64,000 bases of DNA from Alcaligenes aquatilis. GTDB lineage: Bacteria > Pseudomonadota > Gammaproteobacteria > Burkholderiales > Burkholderiaceae_B. Under the pieces are notes generated by a model. That model saw only the letters and a program-made list of their open reading frames with translations. It searched no databases and was not told the origin of the DNA. Both the position numbers and the translations under genes were made by a program. Below are positions 33,176 through 43,589 of this stretch, piece by piece. The stretch covers positions 3,356,572-3,420,571 of the forward strand of contig NZ_CP022390.1 in NCBI RefSeq assembly GCF_003076515.1. The letters are read 5' to 3'. Every line of letters starts with the position of its first letter. The first letter of the stretch is position 1.

Positions 33176-33669
33176 CAGGCCTGCAAAGGCTGGCCGTCAG
33201 CTTGGTCGGCACCTTGTTGCTGCGCCAGGCGCTGCTCGTACAGGGACTGGAAGTTCACTTCAGTCAGGTGCAGGGCAGGCAGGGAAGTGCGGTTGATGGC
33301 GTCAGCCATGGCAGCGCGCAAGTAGGGGTACAGCATGGTGGGGCACACAATGCCCAGCAAGGGTTCGAGCTGTTCTTCAGGAATGTTGGCAGCTTCGAAG
33401 ATACCGGCTTGGGTGGCTTCCACCAGGTACATGACCTTGTCGCCAATGCGAGTGGTCACCGTAGCGGTGACGGTGCTTTCGTAGACTGTGTCAGCCAGAC
33501 GTTGGCCACCCACATTGATGGACACTTCCACGGAAGGGGCCTCTTGCTCCAGAAAGATCTGGGGCGCATTGGGCATTTCGATGGACAGGTCTTTGATGTA
33601 GGTGCGCTGCAGGCTGAAGCTGGGTTGTTGAGCTTCTTGTTCAGCGGCTGGGGTGTTCTGGTCGGCCAT
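33175..33669 (-). CDS. secB: Protein-export chaperone SecB
   Basis: A 164-residue chaperone that keeps preproteins unfolded and hands them to SecA. The core reads [19 protein letters not shown] near 18-36, EVSINVGGQ, and [21 protein letters not shown]. The C-terminal part includes [21 protein letters not shown], the conserved interface region. Both termini are variable and fit the family. It lies 39 bases after grxC on the same strand and overlaps gpsA. Confidence 0.95.
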   Translation of the reverse strand: MADQNTPAAEQEAQQPSFSLQRTYIKDLSIEMPNAPQIFLEQEAPSVEVSINVGGQRLADTVYESTVTATVTTRIGDKVMYLVEATQAGIFEAANIPEEQLEPLLGIVCPTMLYPYLRAAMADAINRTSLPALHLTEVNFQSLYEQRLAQQQGADQADGQPLQA

Positions 33670-33708
33670 GGGTGATCCTATGGGGTAAAAAAATTGTTAG
33701 AAAAAAAA

Positions 33709-33966
33709 TCAGGCAGCCAGCAGAGGCAGCAGGCCACCTTCGCGGTCCAAAGCGGCCAGATCATCGTAGCCACCTACATGGGTGTCGCCAATGTAGATTT
33801 GGGGAACGGTACGCCGACCGGTGCGCTCCATCATGAGAGCGCGCTGTTCGGGTTCACGATCAATCATGATTTTATTGATTTCAGTGACGCCGCGTTGCTT
33901 GAGCAGCATTTCAGCGCGCACACAATAAGGGCACACCATTGTGGAGTACATCGTGACTTTTGCCAT
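33709..33966 (-). CDS. grxC: Glutaredoxin 3
   Basis: An 85-residue dithiol glutaredoxin that reduces protein disulfides and glutathione adducts. The active site is CPYC in YSTMVCPYCVRAE near residue 12, the TVP loop is RRTVPQIYIG, and the glutathione-binding GGYDDL follows. ATG 33966 gives the standard short N-terminus (AKVTMYS); the same frame is open further upstream, through part of the rhodanese gene, and was not used. Confidence 0.93.
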   Translation of the reverse strand: MAKVTMYSTMVCPYCVRAEMLLKQRGVTEINKIMIDREPEQRALMMERTGRRTVPQIYIGDTHVGGYDDLAALDREGGLLPLLAA

Positions 33967-33989
33967 GAGAGCCTCGTAGAAGGGGGAGC

Positions 33990-34400
33990 TTACGATTTTT
34001 TGACGGGCAGACTGGACTGCAGCCAGCCTTGGATGCCGCCTTGCAGTGTGTAGGCTTCGGTGATGCCGTGCTTGCGCAGGACGGCCACGCTGCGCGGGGC
34101 GCTGCGCCCGGTATCGCACACCAGAATGACGGGCTTGTCTTTGGGCAGCGTGCCGGCCTTGGCGTCAAGGTCAGCCGCAGGAATGTTGCGAGATTGTGCA
34201 ATTGCCCCGGCCTTGAACTGATCGGCACTGCGCAGATCAATCAAAATGGCGTCTTTCTGGTTTACCATTTGTACCGCTTCCGAGCTTGAAACTGCGCGTC
34301 CCGCACGGCCTTTGAAAAAGCTGGGTATTAACAGCATAATGCCGGCAAGCACCGCAATTGCTAAAATTAGAAGATTGTTCTGACTTAAGATGAAGTCCAC
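33990..34400 (-). CDS. Membrane-anchored rhodanese-like protein (YibN type)
   Basis: A 136-residue protein with one N-terminal membrane span (NNLLILAIAVLAGIMLLIPSF, 8-28) and a single rhodanese domain. The catalytic loop is VCDTGRSAPRS near 91-101, with the thiol cysteine present. It probably handles persulfide sulfur at the membrane. The order rhodanese-grxC-secB-gpsA is the yibN-grxC-secB-gpsA cluster known from E. coli. It is divergent from gpmA. Confidence 0.88.
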   Translation of the reverse strand: MDFILSQNNLLILAIAVLAGIMLLIPSFFKGRAGRAVSSSEAVQMVNQKDAILIDLRSADQFKAGAIAQSRNIPAADLDAKAGTLPKDKPVILVCDTGRSAPRSVAVLRKHGITEAYTLQGGIQGWLQSSLPVKKS

Positions 34401-34498
34401 GTTAAATCCTGTTGATTACCAAGAAAAGCAAGAAAAAAGGGCAAGATCACACGATTATAGAGTGGCGCCAATTTTTCAACCTCGAGGCTGTTTTTACC

Positions 34499-35245
34499 AT
34501 GTATAAACTTGTACTGATGCGGCACGGCGAAAGCCAGTGGAACCTGGAGAACCGGTTTACTGGCTGGACCGATGTCGATCTTACCGAAACCGGGCGTCAA
34601 CAGGCAAAGCAGGCCGGTGAACTGCTTAAAGAAAACGGTTTTGAGTTCGACCTGGCTTTCGCTTCGGTCCTCAAGCGCGCTATCCGTACCTTGTGGATCG
34701 CCCTGGATTCGATGGACGCCATGCACACCCCCGTGGGTTTGAGCTGGCGCCTGAACGAACGCCATTATGGTGCTTTACAAGGCTTAAATAAAGCCGAAAC
34801 CGCACAAAAGTACGGAGAGGATCAAGTCTTGGTCTGGCGTCGTGCTTACGCGATTGCTCCTGATCCAGTGGCTGAGGACGATCCACGCAACCCGCGTTTT
34901 GATGCCCGCTACGCCCGTGTACCCGCCGATCAACTGCCGCGCACCGAGTGTCTGCAAGACACCGTGGCCCGCGTCGTTCCTTTCTGGGAGGAGTCCATCG
35001 CTCCTGCTATTCGCTCCGGCCGGCGCGTTTTGGTCACGGCTCACGGCAACAGCCTGCGCGCGCTGATCAAGCATCTGGATGGAATCTCCGACGAGGATAT
35101 CGTTCATCTGAACATTCCTACCGGCCAACCTCTGGTGTACGAGCTGGATGAAAACTTGCGTCCGATCCGTCATTACTACCTGGGCGACCAGGAAGCGATT
35201 GCGGCTCAGATGCAAGCCGTTGCCAATCAGGGCAAGGCGCAGTAA
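34499..35245 (+). CDS. gpmA: 2,3-bisphosphoglycerate-dependent phosphoglycerate mutase
   Basis: A 248-residue glycolytic enzyme that interconverts 3- and 2-phosphoglycerate. The phosphohistidine motif is [12 protein letters not shown] near 4-15 and the second active histidine lies in [37 protein letters not shown] is the substrate loop. The frame is open from 34412, but ATG 34499 gives the family start ([10 protein letters not shown]). It is followed three bases later by envC, a gpm-envC-ctpA order also found in E. coli relatives. Confidence 0.95.
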   Translation: MYKLVLMRHGESQWNLENRFTGWTDVDLTETGRQQAKQAGELLKENGFEFDLAFASVLKRAIRTLWIALDSMDAMHTPVGLSWRLNERHYGALQGLNKAETAQKYGEDQVLVWRRAYAIAPDPVAEDDPRNPRFDARYARVPADQLPRTECLQDTVARVVPFWEESIAPAIRSGRRVLVTAHGNSLRALIKHLDGISDEDIVHLNIPTGQPLVYELDENLRPIRHYYLGDQEAIAAQMQAVANQGKAQ

Positions 35246-35248
35246 ATA

Positions 35249-36817
35249 ATGTGGCGCTACAGCGTCTGCCTGTTGCTGGCAGCCTGGGCCTTACCGGCCC
35301 TGGCTGCGGATCCGGACTTGGCTGCCCGTCAGGCCCAGGCTCAAAAGCAGCAGGCAGAGCTGCGCCAGAAAATTGAATCGCTGCGTAAGTCGATCGACAC
35401 CCGCGAAAGCTCGCGTCGTGATGCTGCCAATGCCTTGCGCGAATCCGAGCAGGCTATTTCCGATATCGACCGCACGTTGGCTCAGATCGAGCAGCGGCAA
35501 GAGCAATTGCACCAGCAACTGGGCACACTGGGCAAACAAATCAGCGAACAGCAAGTGATCAAAGAGCAACGTCAGCAGGAGCTGGCCGAGCAATTGCGCG
35601 CGCAATATGCCAACGGCGTCTCGCCTTGGTCCGCCCTGCTGTCGGGCGATGATCCCAACGCCATTAACCGCGAACTGCATTATCTGGGTTATGTCTCGCG
35701 TCAGCAGACTGAACAGGTTCATAAGGTACGCCGCACCGTAGAGCGCCTGGACCGCTTGCAGACCCAGGTTGCGGCGCGTGAAAAAGAGCAGGAAAAGCTG
35801 GCCACAGAAGCCGCTGCCCAAAAGGTGGCCTTAGAAGAGCAGAAAGAAAAACGGGCCAAGGTGGTGGCTGATATCAGCGCTGAACTGGAACGGCAGCGTG
35901 GTCAGGCTGCGAATCTGCAAAGTAATGACAAACGGCTGGGGGATTTGATCTCCGGTCTGGAAACTGAAATTGCGCGACAGGCTGAGTTGGCCCGTCGCGC
36001 TGAAGAACAACGCCGACGTGAAGCCGCGCGCCGTGCAGAACAAGCGCGTAAAGCCGAGCTGGCACGTCAGCAAGAGTTGCAGCGCAAAGCCCAGCAAGAG
36101 CAGGCTGACCGTGAACAGGCGCGCCTGGAACGCGAGCGGGAGTTGTTGGAGCGGGCTCGGGCCACACAACCGCCTCTGCCTGCGGCCTTGCCACGCAGCA
36201 AACCGGAACCTGCCGAGCCACAACAGCCAGAACCCGTCATTCCGCGGCCACCGCTGACCTATACGCCGCCAACTGCGAACGAGCGTTTATGGTCAGATAG
36301 TCTGGATGCTTCGTCCGAGCCTAGTGAACCGATCAGCAAACCGGTCGCCCCAAAAGTGCGTGAAGTTCAGGTCGTTGAAGAGCCTGCCGAGCAGGTTTCT
36401 GCCCCAGCTTTGGAACCAGAAGGTGGCTTCCAGGGTCTGAAACGTGGTTTGCCTTATCCGGTACGTGGTGAAATGCAAGGCAAGTTCGGGGCAGAGCGCC
36501 CCGATGGTGGCGTTTGGCGCGGCGTTGTGTTGCGCGCACAGGCAGGCACCACCGTTCGTGCGGTGGCCCCGGGCCGTGTGGTCTTTGCCAACTGGATGAC
36601 CGGCTTTGGTAATTTGCTGATTATCGATCATGGTCGTGATTACTTAAGCGTCTATGCCTATAACCAGAGCACGCTTAAGCAAGTAGGCGATATTGTGGGA
36701 CGTGGAGAGCCTGTTGCGCGGGTGGGAGCCACTGGCGGGCAGGTTGAACCCGGCCTGTACTTTGAGTTGCGCCATCAAGGCAAGCCCATTAATCCGCAGG
36801 TTTGGCTGGGTTCCTGA
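35249..36817 (+). CDS. envC: Murein hydrolase activator EnvC (degenerate LytM domain)
   Basis: A 522-residue periplasmic protein. After a signal peptide (cleavage near LPALAA) comes a long coiled coil (about 22-290) rich in Q, E, A and R, then a proline-rich linker (about 300-400), then a C-terminal LytM/M23 domain. The metal-binding residues of active M23 peptidases are missing: the second motif reads LYFELRHQG, with Y in place of histidine. E. coli EnvC is likewise degenerate and activates the amidases AmiA and AmiB at the septum. It sits between gpmA and ctpA. Confidence 0.9.
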   Translation: MWRYSVCLLLAAWALPALAADPDLAARQAQAQKQQAELRQKIESLRKSIDTRESSRRDAANALRESEQAISDIDRTLAQIEQRQEQLHQQLGTLGKQISEQQVIKEQRQQELAEQLRAQYANGVSPWSALLSGDDPNAINRELHYLGYVSRQQTEQVHKVRRTVERLDRLQTQVAAREKEQEKLATEAAAQKVALEEQKEKRAKVVADISAELERQRGQAANLQSNDKRLGDLISGLETEIARQAELARRAEEQRRREAARRAEQARKAELARQQELQRKAQQEQADREQARLERERELLERARATQPPLPAALPRSKPEPAEPQQPEPVIPRPPLTYTPPTANERLWSDSLDASSEPSEPISKPVAPKVREVQVVEEPAEQVSAPALEPEGGFQGLKRGLPYPVRGEMQGKFGAERPDGGVWRGVVLRAQAGTTVRAVAPGRVVFANWMTGFGNLLIIDHGRDYLSVYAYNQSTLKQVGDIVGRGEPVARVGATGGQVEPGLYFELRHQGKPINPQVWLGS

Positions 36818-36981
36818 GCCGCTTTTTTTTCTGGCGTTTACTTTTGCTCGCATTTGTTGCGCCGGGTAGCGACTCCAGCCCAGTTCACGCTGGTCGCCAC
36901 TTTACGCTACTCTTATAATGCATGGTCGGGTCAGCTCCGGGAGGTGGCCCCGTCTTGAATCTGAAAATAATGGGAATGTGC

Positions 36982-38493
36982 ATGAGCACTCGAAGGATTG
37001 GCAGCATTGGTCTAGTGGCAGCAGGTGCTGTGGGCGGTATTTTGATCAGCCTGGGCATTACTGCGGTCGCTCAACGCGGCGAGCCATTGCCTTTGCGCGA
37101 ACTGCAGCAGTTCGCCAATGTGTTCGCTGCCATCAAGAACACGTATGTGGAGCCTTTGACGGATCAGACCTTGGTCAATAACGCAATCAAAGGTTTGTTT
37201 ACCGATCTGGATCCCCACTCGGCCTATCTGGATGCCGATGCTTTCAAGGAAATGGAAGCCATGACTCAAGGCGGCTTTGGCGGCCTGGGCATTGAGATTG
37301 GCAGCGAGGACGGGATGCCCAAAGTCATCTCGCCTATTGAGGATACGCCTGCCGCGCGCGCCGGTATTCTGGCGGGCGACATCATTACGCACATCAATGG
37401 CAAACCCACCAAGGATTTGAGCCTGAACGATGCCGTCAAACAGATGCGTGGTGAGCCGAAAACATCGATCAAGCTGACGATACGCCGTGCTGGCCGCGAC
37501 AAGCCATTGGAATTCAACCTGGTGCGCGATGTCATCAAGGTGCGCAGCGTGCGCTCCAAGATGTTGGCTGATGACGTAGCCTACGTGCGCATTGCCCAGT
37601 TCCAGGAACGCACGGCTGCGGATCTGATCAAGCAATTGTCCGAAGTCCACAAAGGCCCGGGCGCACCGAAAGGCTTGGTAATTGATCTGCGTAACGACCC
37701 CGGTGGTTTGCTGGAAAGCGCCATTGGCGTGTCTTCCGCCTTCCTGGACTCGGGAGACCTGGTGGTGTCGACCAAGGGTCGCATTCCTTCGTCCAATCGC
37801 GAGTATTACGTTAAATCCATGCAATCCGTACTGGGCGAGCTGGATACGGACGCCGATGTTCTGAAGAAGCTGGATTGGCTCAAGAACGTGCCGATTGTGG
37901 TTCTGGTGAACGTAGGTTCGGCCTCGGCATCGGAAATTGTGGCCGGGGCGTTGCAAGACCACAAACGCGCCACCATTATTGGTAACCGCACCTTCGGCAA
38001 GGGCTCGGTGCAAAGTGTTGTTCCTCTGTCCGAGGAGTCGGGCCTGAAACTGACGACTGCCCTGTACTACACGCCTAACGGCACGTCCATTCAGGTAACG
38101 GGCGTACAGCCAGATGTGGTGGTGGACGATACCGCTCAGGGTAATTTGTTCCGTCTGCCGCGTGAAGTGGACTTGAAGCGCCACCTGCTCAACAGCAAGG
38201 TGGACGAAAGCGCCGAAGCAGATCAGCCTGATCTGGGCATGAGCCCAGAGTTCAAAATGTTTGAATTTGGCGGTGACGACGACTTCCAGTTGCAACAGGC
38301 ACTGAATCATTTGGCTGGCCGTCCTGTGATCAAAAATGATCCAGCGAAAGTAGCTGCGGCCAAGCAAGCGGCTGCCAAGCGTGAAAAGGAAGTAGAGTCC
38401 GAGTCGCCAGAAAAAAAAAGTCCCCTGAATCAGCAACCCAGCGTTGAGCGGTTCCGAATCACCCCCAAGGGGCTCGAACCGGTAAACCCGTAA
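36982..38493 (+). CDS. ctpA: Carboxy-terminal processing peptidase (S41 family)
   Basis: About 503 residues. An N-terminal signal anchor (IGLVAAGAVGGILISLGI) leads to a PDZ domain (about 95-180; GFGGLGIEIG and ARAGILAGDIITHING) and the S41 protease core. The catalytic serine is in NVGSASASEIVAGAL and the lysine in GNRTFGKGSVQ, 25 residues later. A charged tail of about 90 residues ends in ITPKGLEPVNP. Such proteases trim envelope proteins and amidase systems. ATGs at 36970, 36976 and 36982 are all possible; the last has a GGGA just upstream. Confidence 0.9.
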   Translation: MSTRRIGSIGLVAAGAVGGILISLGITAVAQRGEPLPLRELQQFANVFAAIKNTYVEPLTDQTLVNNAIKGLFTDLDPHSAYLDADAFKEMEAMTQGGFGGLGIEIGSEDGMPKVISPIEDTPAARAGILAGDIITHINGKPTKDLSLNDAVKQMRGEPKTSIKLTIRRAGRDKPLEFNLVRDVIKVRSVRSKMLADDVAYVRIAQFQERTAADLIKQLSEVHKGPGAPKGLVIDLRNDPGGLLESAIGVSSAFLDSGDLVVSTKGRIPSSNREYYVKSMQSVLGELDTDADVLKKLDWLKNVPIVVLVNVGSASASEIVAGALQDHKRATIIGNRTFGKGSVQSVVPLSEESGLKLTTALYYTPNGTSIQVTGVQPDVVVDDTAQGNLFRLPREVDLKRHLLNSKVDESAEADQPDLGMSPEFKMFEFGGDDDFQLQQALNHLAGRPVIKNDPAKVAAAKQAAAKREKEVESESPEKKSPLNQQPSVERFRITPKGLEPVNP

Positions 38494-38508
38494 ACACAGG
38501 TTCTTGAC

Positions 38509-39282
38509 GTGGAAGATCAGCAATTACTGCGCTATGCGCGGCATATTCTGCTCGATGAATTCGGGGTAGAAGCGCAGGAGCGGATTCTGGCTTCCCGCAT
38601 CCTGGTTGTTGGAGCCGGGGGGCTGGGTTCCCCCGTGGTGGCTTATTTGGCTGCTTCGGGTGTGGGCTCCATCATTCTGGTGGACGATGACCAGGTGGAA
38701 CTGAGCAATCTGCAGCGTCAGATTGCTCACACCACGGATCGCCTGGGCTGGGACAAGGTTGAGTCCGCCAAGCTGCATATCGAGCAGCTCAATCCCGAAG
38801 TGAAGGTCACGCCTGTCGTTCAACGTCTGGACGAAGCGGGCTTGATGCATTGGGTTCAGCAAGTGGACCTGGTGCTGGATTGCTGCGACAACTTCGCCAC
38901 TCGCCATGCCATCAACCGTGCCTGCGTGGCACTGCGTAAACCTTTGGTGTCCGGTGCGGCGATTCGTTTTTCGGGCCAAGTCAGTACCTATGACTTGCGT
39001 CAGCCCGAGGCTCCTTGCTACCACTGTCTGTTTCCCGAAGCCGATGATGTCGAAGAACTGCGCTGCGCCACCACAGGCGTTCTGTCGCCTTTGTTGGGCA
39101 TGGTGGGTAGCGCACAGGCGGTGGAGGCCTTGAAGCTGTTAGGTGGCTTCGGAGAGCCCTTGGTGGGGCGTTTGTTAAGTGTGGATGCTTTCAATATGAA
39201 TTGGCATACCGTACGTTTCCGCAAAGACCCGGCATGCCCGGTATGCGGTTCAGCGGCCATTGAGCACACTGATCACGCCTGA
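38509..39282 (+). CDS. moeB: MoeB/ThiF family sulfur-carrier adenylyltransferase
   Basis: A 257-residue E1-like enzyme that adenylates the C-terminus of MoaD or ThiS for molybdopterin or thiazole synthesis. It opens LLRYARHILLDEFGVEAQ, with the ATP site GAGGLGSP near 36-43 and VDDDQVELSNLQRQ. Zinc cysteines are CYHC (PCYHCLFPEA) and CPVC near the end. LRCATTGVLSPLLG is the usual catalytic loop region. The start is GTG 38509, sixteen bases after ctpA; no ATG fits. MoeB and ThiF cannot be told apart here. Confidence 0.88.
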   Translation: MEDQQLLRYARHILLDEFGVEAQERILASRILVVGAGGLGSPVVAYLAASGVGSIILVDDDQVELSNLQRQIAHTTDRLGWDKVESAKLHIEQLNPEVKVTPVVQRLDEAGLMHWVQQVDLVLDCCDNFATRHAINRACVALRKPLVSGAAIRFSGQVSTYDLRQPEAPCYHCLFPEADDVEELRCATTGVLSPLLGMVGSAQAVEALKLLGGFGEPLVGRLLSVDAFNMNWHTVRFRKDPACPVCGSAAIEHTDHA

Positions 39283-39301
39283 TCTGTTTTTGATCGCTGC
39301 T

Positions 39302-40231
39302 TCACGACTCCAGGCCATGACCATAAAAATGGCCTGGCGTGATATCAAAGCGTCGTCGAAACTGGCGGTGAAAGTAGGACAGATCCGAAAAACCCACTGA
39401 ATATGCTACTTGCGCCACCGTGCTGGATGGTGTCTGGCGCAGCAGTTGTGCGGCTGCTTCCAGCCGCAGTTGCATCAATTGGGCGGTAAAAGTGGTCCCC
39501 TTGGCTTTGAACAGCGCCTGGGTGGTGCGCGGCGCCATGCCAAGGTGTTCGGACAAGGCCGCAATATTCAAGGTGGAATCGCTCAGCCGGTCAGACAGGT
39601 AGGCCAGCGCATCTTCGTACCGTGCCGTGCTTGGATCAAGCGGGGCCGAGCGTCTTTCGTTAATGCTCATGACCAGCAAGTCGCGCAGGCAACGCCAGGC
39701 CTGATTATGCTGATTTGCCCGCAAACTGTCGGCAGATAGCAAAAAGCCTTGTAGATAGTGCTCCAGCAAGTGCAGGCTGGCGCCAGGGGCCAATGGCTGG
39801 GCGACCACATCATTCAAAGGGCCGGTATAGGGCAGCAGCCCATCCAGTGGCAAGCGCAGCGTAGTCATGGTGACCTCGTCCACAAAATCCAGTGTGAAGG
39901 GGCTGTTGCCCACATTCAAGCTTAAGCTGCCCGCCGGCAACCACTGTTCGCGCCCGTTCTGAATCAGGCGGCAGTGGCCTTGCTGATGCACATTCAAGAA
40001 CAACCAGGGCTGGTCCGTTTGCGGCCTGCCCGTGCTGACCCGATAAGGTTGCGCGGTCAGCCGGTTGATCGCCACTTCCCCCAGGCGTTGCGAGCGCAAG
40101 GTGCCACGAAAGTTCTGTCCGTAACACTGTGTTTGCACGTGCTGGAAAGACTGCGAAATGGCTTGGGTCCAGAGCTTGGCGCTTTGTCCGGGAGGCAAAG
40201 CCTGCGTGTCCCAGTGATAGTTCGTGCTCAT
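39302..40231 (-). CDS. AraC-family transcriptional regulator
   Basis: A 309-residue regulator of the AraC-binding-like (FeaR/NphR) type. The N-terminal sensory part (about 1-190) includes LNVHQQGHCRLIQNG. The C-terminal double helix-turn-helix has LNIAALSEHLGMAPRTTQALFK and STVAQVAYSVGFSDLSYFHRQFRRRF. It is divergent from the aldehyde dehydrogenase, 195 bases apart, so it probably controls that gene in response to an aromatic or aldehyde compound. ATG 40231 is chosen; the frame opens at 40291 without family sequence. Its last bases contain a 9-base-pair hairpin. Confidence 0.85.
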   Translation of the reverse strand: MSTNYHWDTQALPPGQSAKLWTQAISQSFQHVQTQCYGQNFRGTLRSQRLGEVAINRLTAQPYRVSTGRPQTDQPWLFLNVHQQGHCRLIQNGREQWLPAGSLSLNVGNSPFTLDFVDEVTMTTLRLPLDGLLPYTGPLNDVVAQPLAPGASLHLLEHYLQGFLLSADSLRANQHNQAWRCLRDLLVMSINERRSAPLDPSTARYEDALAYLSDRLSDSTLNIAALSEHLGMAPRTTQALFKAKGTTFTAQLMQLRLEAAAQLLRQTPSSTVAQVAYSVGFSDLSYFHRQFRRRFDITPGHFYGHGLES

Positions 40232-40426
40232 GCGGTTTTTTCCGTCTTCTGCGTCATTGTCCAGATTGGGCTGCGCCCCAGTCCACGACACAGAGAGGCA
40301 ATCGGCTCAAGAATAGTATCTAAGACAGTACTGCATGGTGAGCTATGGCGCACCTCGGTGGCTATCGGGTTTAACCATGAAGGGTGCCCAAAGCGCACCT
40401 GGAGACAATACAGGAAAGGAGCAGTC

Positions 40427-41881
40427 ATGACAGAGCAGCTAAAGCAGATCTACCCCTACATCAACGGACAGGCCTGGCAATCAGAAGGTCAGTTGCATAA
40501 GGATCTGGTGAATCCTTACACGGGCAAAGCGCTGGCACGTGTTTTCCTTGCGACCAAGCAGGATATTGAAGAAGCGCTGGCCAGTGCAGAACGTGCACAG
40601 CGTGTCTGGGGCAAGATGCTGGCCCGTGAACGTGAAGCCATCTTGTGCCGTGCGGCCGACATTGTGGAACGCCGCCGCGACGACATCGTGCGTGTGCTGA
40701 TTGAGGAGGGCGGTAACGTCTTTGGTAAGGCCATGTTCGAGTGCGATTACATCGTCAGTACCTTCCGTATTGCCGCAGGTCAGACTCGCGATATTCGGGG
40801 TGAAACCATGCCTTCGGACCTGCCTGGCCGTATTTCCATGAGCATTCGTCGCCCCTTGGGGGTGGTTGCCGGGATTGGTCCTTTTAATGCACCTCTGTTG
40901 CTCAATGGCAAGAAACTGGCTCCTGCACTGGCTGCGGGCAACAGTTTCATTCTGAAGCCTTCGCCGCACACGCCTATGGCTGCGCTGATGTTTGCAGAGA
41001 TTCTGGAAGAAGCGGGCCTGCCCCCAGGTGTGTTGACTGTGCTGCTGACTACGGACGAAGCCTTGGGTGATACCTTGTTCTCCGATCCGCGCGTCAAGCT
41101 GGTGACCTTCACGGGTTCGGCTCGTGTGGGCCGTATCCTGGCAGATCTGGCTGGCCGTCATCAAAAGCGTATTGTGCTGGAGTTGGGCGGTAAAAGCCCG
41201 GTGGTGGTGCTGGACGACGCCACGCTGGACTACGCCGTGCGTTCCGCCGCTTTCGGCATTTATTTCAACCAGGGCCAGGTGTGCATGGCGAACTCGCGCA
41301 TTATTGTGGAGCAGGGCATTTACGATGCGTTCTGCGAAGCCTTTGCCAAGCAGGTTGCCCGCATTCCTACTGGTGATCCCGCTTTGCCGAAAACGGCCGT
41401 TGGCCCGTTGATCAGTTCTGAACAGGCCGATTTTGTGCAGGCTCATATTCAGGATGCCGTCTCCAAGGGCGCAACTTTGCTGGCAGGTGGTGGCCGGGAA
41501 GGCAATGTGATTCAGCCCACCGCCTTGTGCGATGTCACTCCCGACATGAACCTGTACTACGAAGAGACCTTTGGCCCTGTGGCTGCCATCTACAAGGCTC
41601 GTGACTACGAGCATGCCCTGGAAATGGCCAATGACACTTCCTATGGCCTGTCTTCCGCAATTCTGACCAATGATCTGCAAAAGGCCATGGATTTTGCCGA
41701 ACGCATCGAGGCAGGTTCGGTTCACATCAATGACAATTCCTTTGATGATGATCCGAACGCGCCTTTTGGTGGCTTCAGGGACAGTGGCTACGGTAAGGAA
41801 AATGGCCGCTACTCGATTGCGGACATGACGGAACTGAAGTGGGTCACTATCCAGCAAGGGGAGCGCCAACTGGCGTTCTAA
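40427..41881 (+). CDS. NAD(P)-dependent aldehyde dehydrogenase
   Basis: A 484-residue enzyme that oxidises an aldehyde to the acid. Oxyanion N154 (GPFNAPL), K177 (ILKPSPHTP), general base E252 (LELGGKSP) and catalytic C286 (NQGQVCMANS) are all present. Sequence style (WGKMLAREREAILCRAADI, YEETFGPVAAIYKA) fits the benzaldehyde/vanillin/salicylaldehyde dehydrogenase branch. ATG 40427 follows AAGGAG at a good distance; the long in-frame extension upstream is antisense to the regulator and rejected. The actual aldehyde is unknown. Confidence 0.9.
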   Translation: MTEQLKQIYPYINGQAWQSEGQLHKDLVNPYTGKALARVFLATKQDIEEALASAERAQRVWGKMLAREREAILCRAADIVERRRDDIVRVLIEEGGNVFGKAMFECDYIVSTFRIAAGQTRDIRGETMPSDLPGRISMSIRRPLGVVAGIGPFNAPLLLNGKKLAPALAAGNSFILKPSPHTPMAALMFAEILEEAGLPPGVLTVLLTTDEALGDTLFSDPRVKLVTFTGSARVGRILADLAGRHQKRIVLELGGKSPVVVLDDATLDYAVRSAAFGIYFNQGQVCMANSRIIVEQGIYDAFCEAFAKQVARIPTGDPALPKTAVGPLISSEQADFVQAHIQDAVSKGATLLAGGGREGNVIQPTALCDVTPDMNLYYEETFGPVAAIYKARDYEHALEMANDTSYGLSSAILTNDLQKAMDFAERIEAGSVHINDNSFDDDPNAPFGGFRDSGYGKENGRYSIADMTELKWVTIQQGERQLAF

Positions 41882-41887
41882 GTCACC

Positions 41888-42613
41888 TCAGAGGCGTGGC
41901 CAGTTCTTGACCAGTTGCGCGATGCGGTTGATGCGATGGTCTACATATGGGCTGCGTCCATGATACAGAGCGCTGAACGGGGTGCCCGCGTTATAGATAT
42001 GGATGGTTTGCATCCCTAGCTGGCGGGCACTTTTCAGATTGCGTAGCGTATCTTCGACCAACACGATGTCACGGGCCTGGGATTTCAGCACGGCCAGCGC
42101 CTGCTTCATCAGCGCCTGGGAGGGCTTGGGTCGATAGCGGCCTTGTAGCTGCATATGTTCAATAGCCCACAACCCATCAAAAACGGGCAGTAGATTCAAG
42201 GCTTTCAAGACACGCTGTGCGTACTCCAGCGGAGCGTTGGTCAGCAGCAGCTTATAGCCCGGTAGACGACGCAATTGATGGGCCAGACCGGGTTCAGCAC
42301 TGATCAGAGACGGTACATCAAAGTCGTGAGCGTGTTTCAGGAAAGTGGCCGGATCTGCTCCATGATGACGTTGCAGACCAATCATGGTGGCGCCGTACCG
42401 CTTCCAGTATTCCAGACGCAAGCGGTCGGCCTCGTCCATATTCACACCCAGCGTTTGCGCCACGCCGATGCGCATGCGCCCATCAATCGCCTGGAAAATG
42501 CCTTTGGAGGCATTGTGCAGGGTGTTATCCAGATCAAACAGCCAGATGGTTTCATCTGGCTGGCAGGCTGACAAAGGCCGCGCCCAGGAATGGGCACGGA
42601 TAGGAGCGCGCAC
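41888..42613 (-). CDS. HAD-family pyrimidine 5'-nucleotidase-like protein
   Basis: A 241-residue HAD hydrolase. Motif I is WLFDLDNTLHNAS near residue 24-36, motif II is LLLTNAPLEYA, the lysine lies in RYRPKPSQALM, and motif IV is VLVEDTLRNLKSAR. This is the SDT1/PHM8-like pyrimidine 5'-nucleotidase group that dephosphorylates UMP or CMP. It follows argB by three bases on the same strand, an arrangement seen in relatives. The substrate is inferred only from family. Confidence 0.85.
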   Translation of the reverse strand: MRAPIRAHSWARPLSACQPDETIWLFDLDNTLHNASKGIFQAIDGRMRIGVAQTLGVNMDEADRLRLEYWKRYGATMIGLQRHHGADPATFLKHAHDFDVPSLISAEPGLAHQLRRLPGYKLLLTNAPLEYAQRVLKALNLLPVFDGLWAIEHMQLQGRYRPKPSQALMKQALAVLKSQARDIVLVEDTLRNLKSARQLGMQTIHIYNAGTPFSALYHGRSPYVDHRINRIAQLVKNWPRL

Positions 42614-42616
42614 GGA

Positions 42617-43561
<945 letters not shown>

Positions 43562-43589
43562 TTATGTGGCTGGGGGCAGAAACAGGTTT

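Noticed and set aside
37012..38523. 503-codon open frame on the leftward strand
   Set aside because: It is entirely antisense to ctpA, whose protease motifs are intact; the antisense text has no family-like sequence and reflects codon bias in a GC-rich gene.
39310..39337. 9-base-pair hairpin as a terminator for moeB
   Set aside because: It lies inside the 3' end of the convergent AraC gene and has no T run on either strand, so terminator function is not supported.
39974..40426. N-terminal extension of the aldehyde dehydrogenase
   Set aside because: It is antisense to the AraC regulator and the divergent promoter region; ATG 40427 has a good ribosome site and the family N-terminus.
40481..41869. 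462-codon leftward open frame
   Set aside because: It is antisense to the aldehyde dehydrogenase, which has all its catalytic residues; the antisense text is low-complexity and unlike any family.
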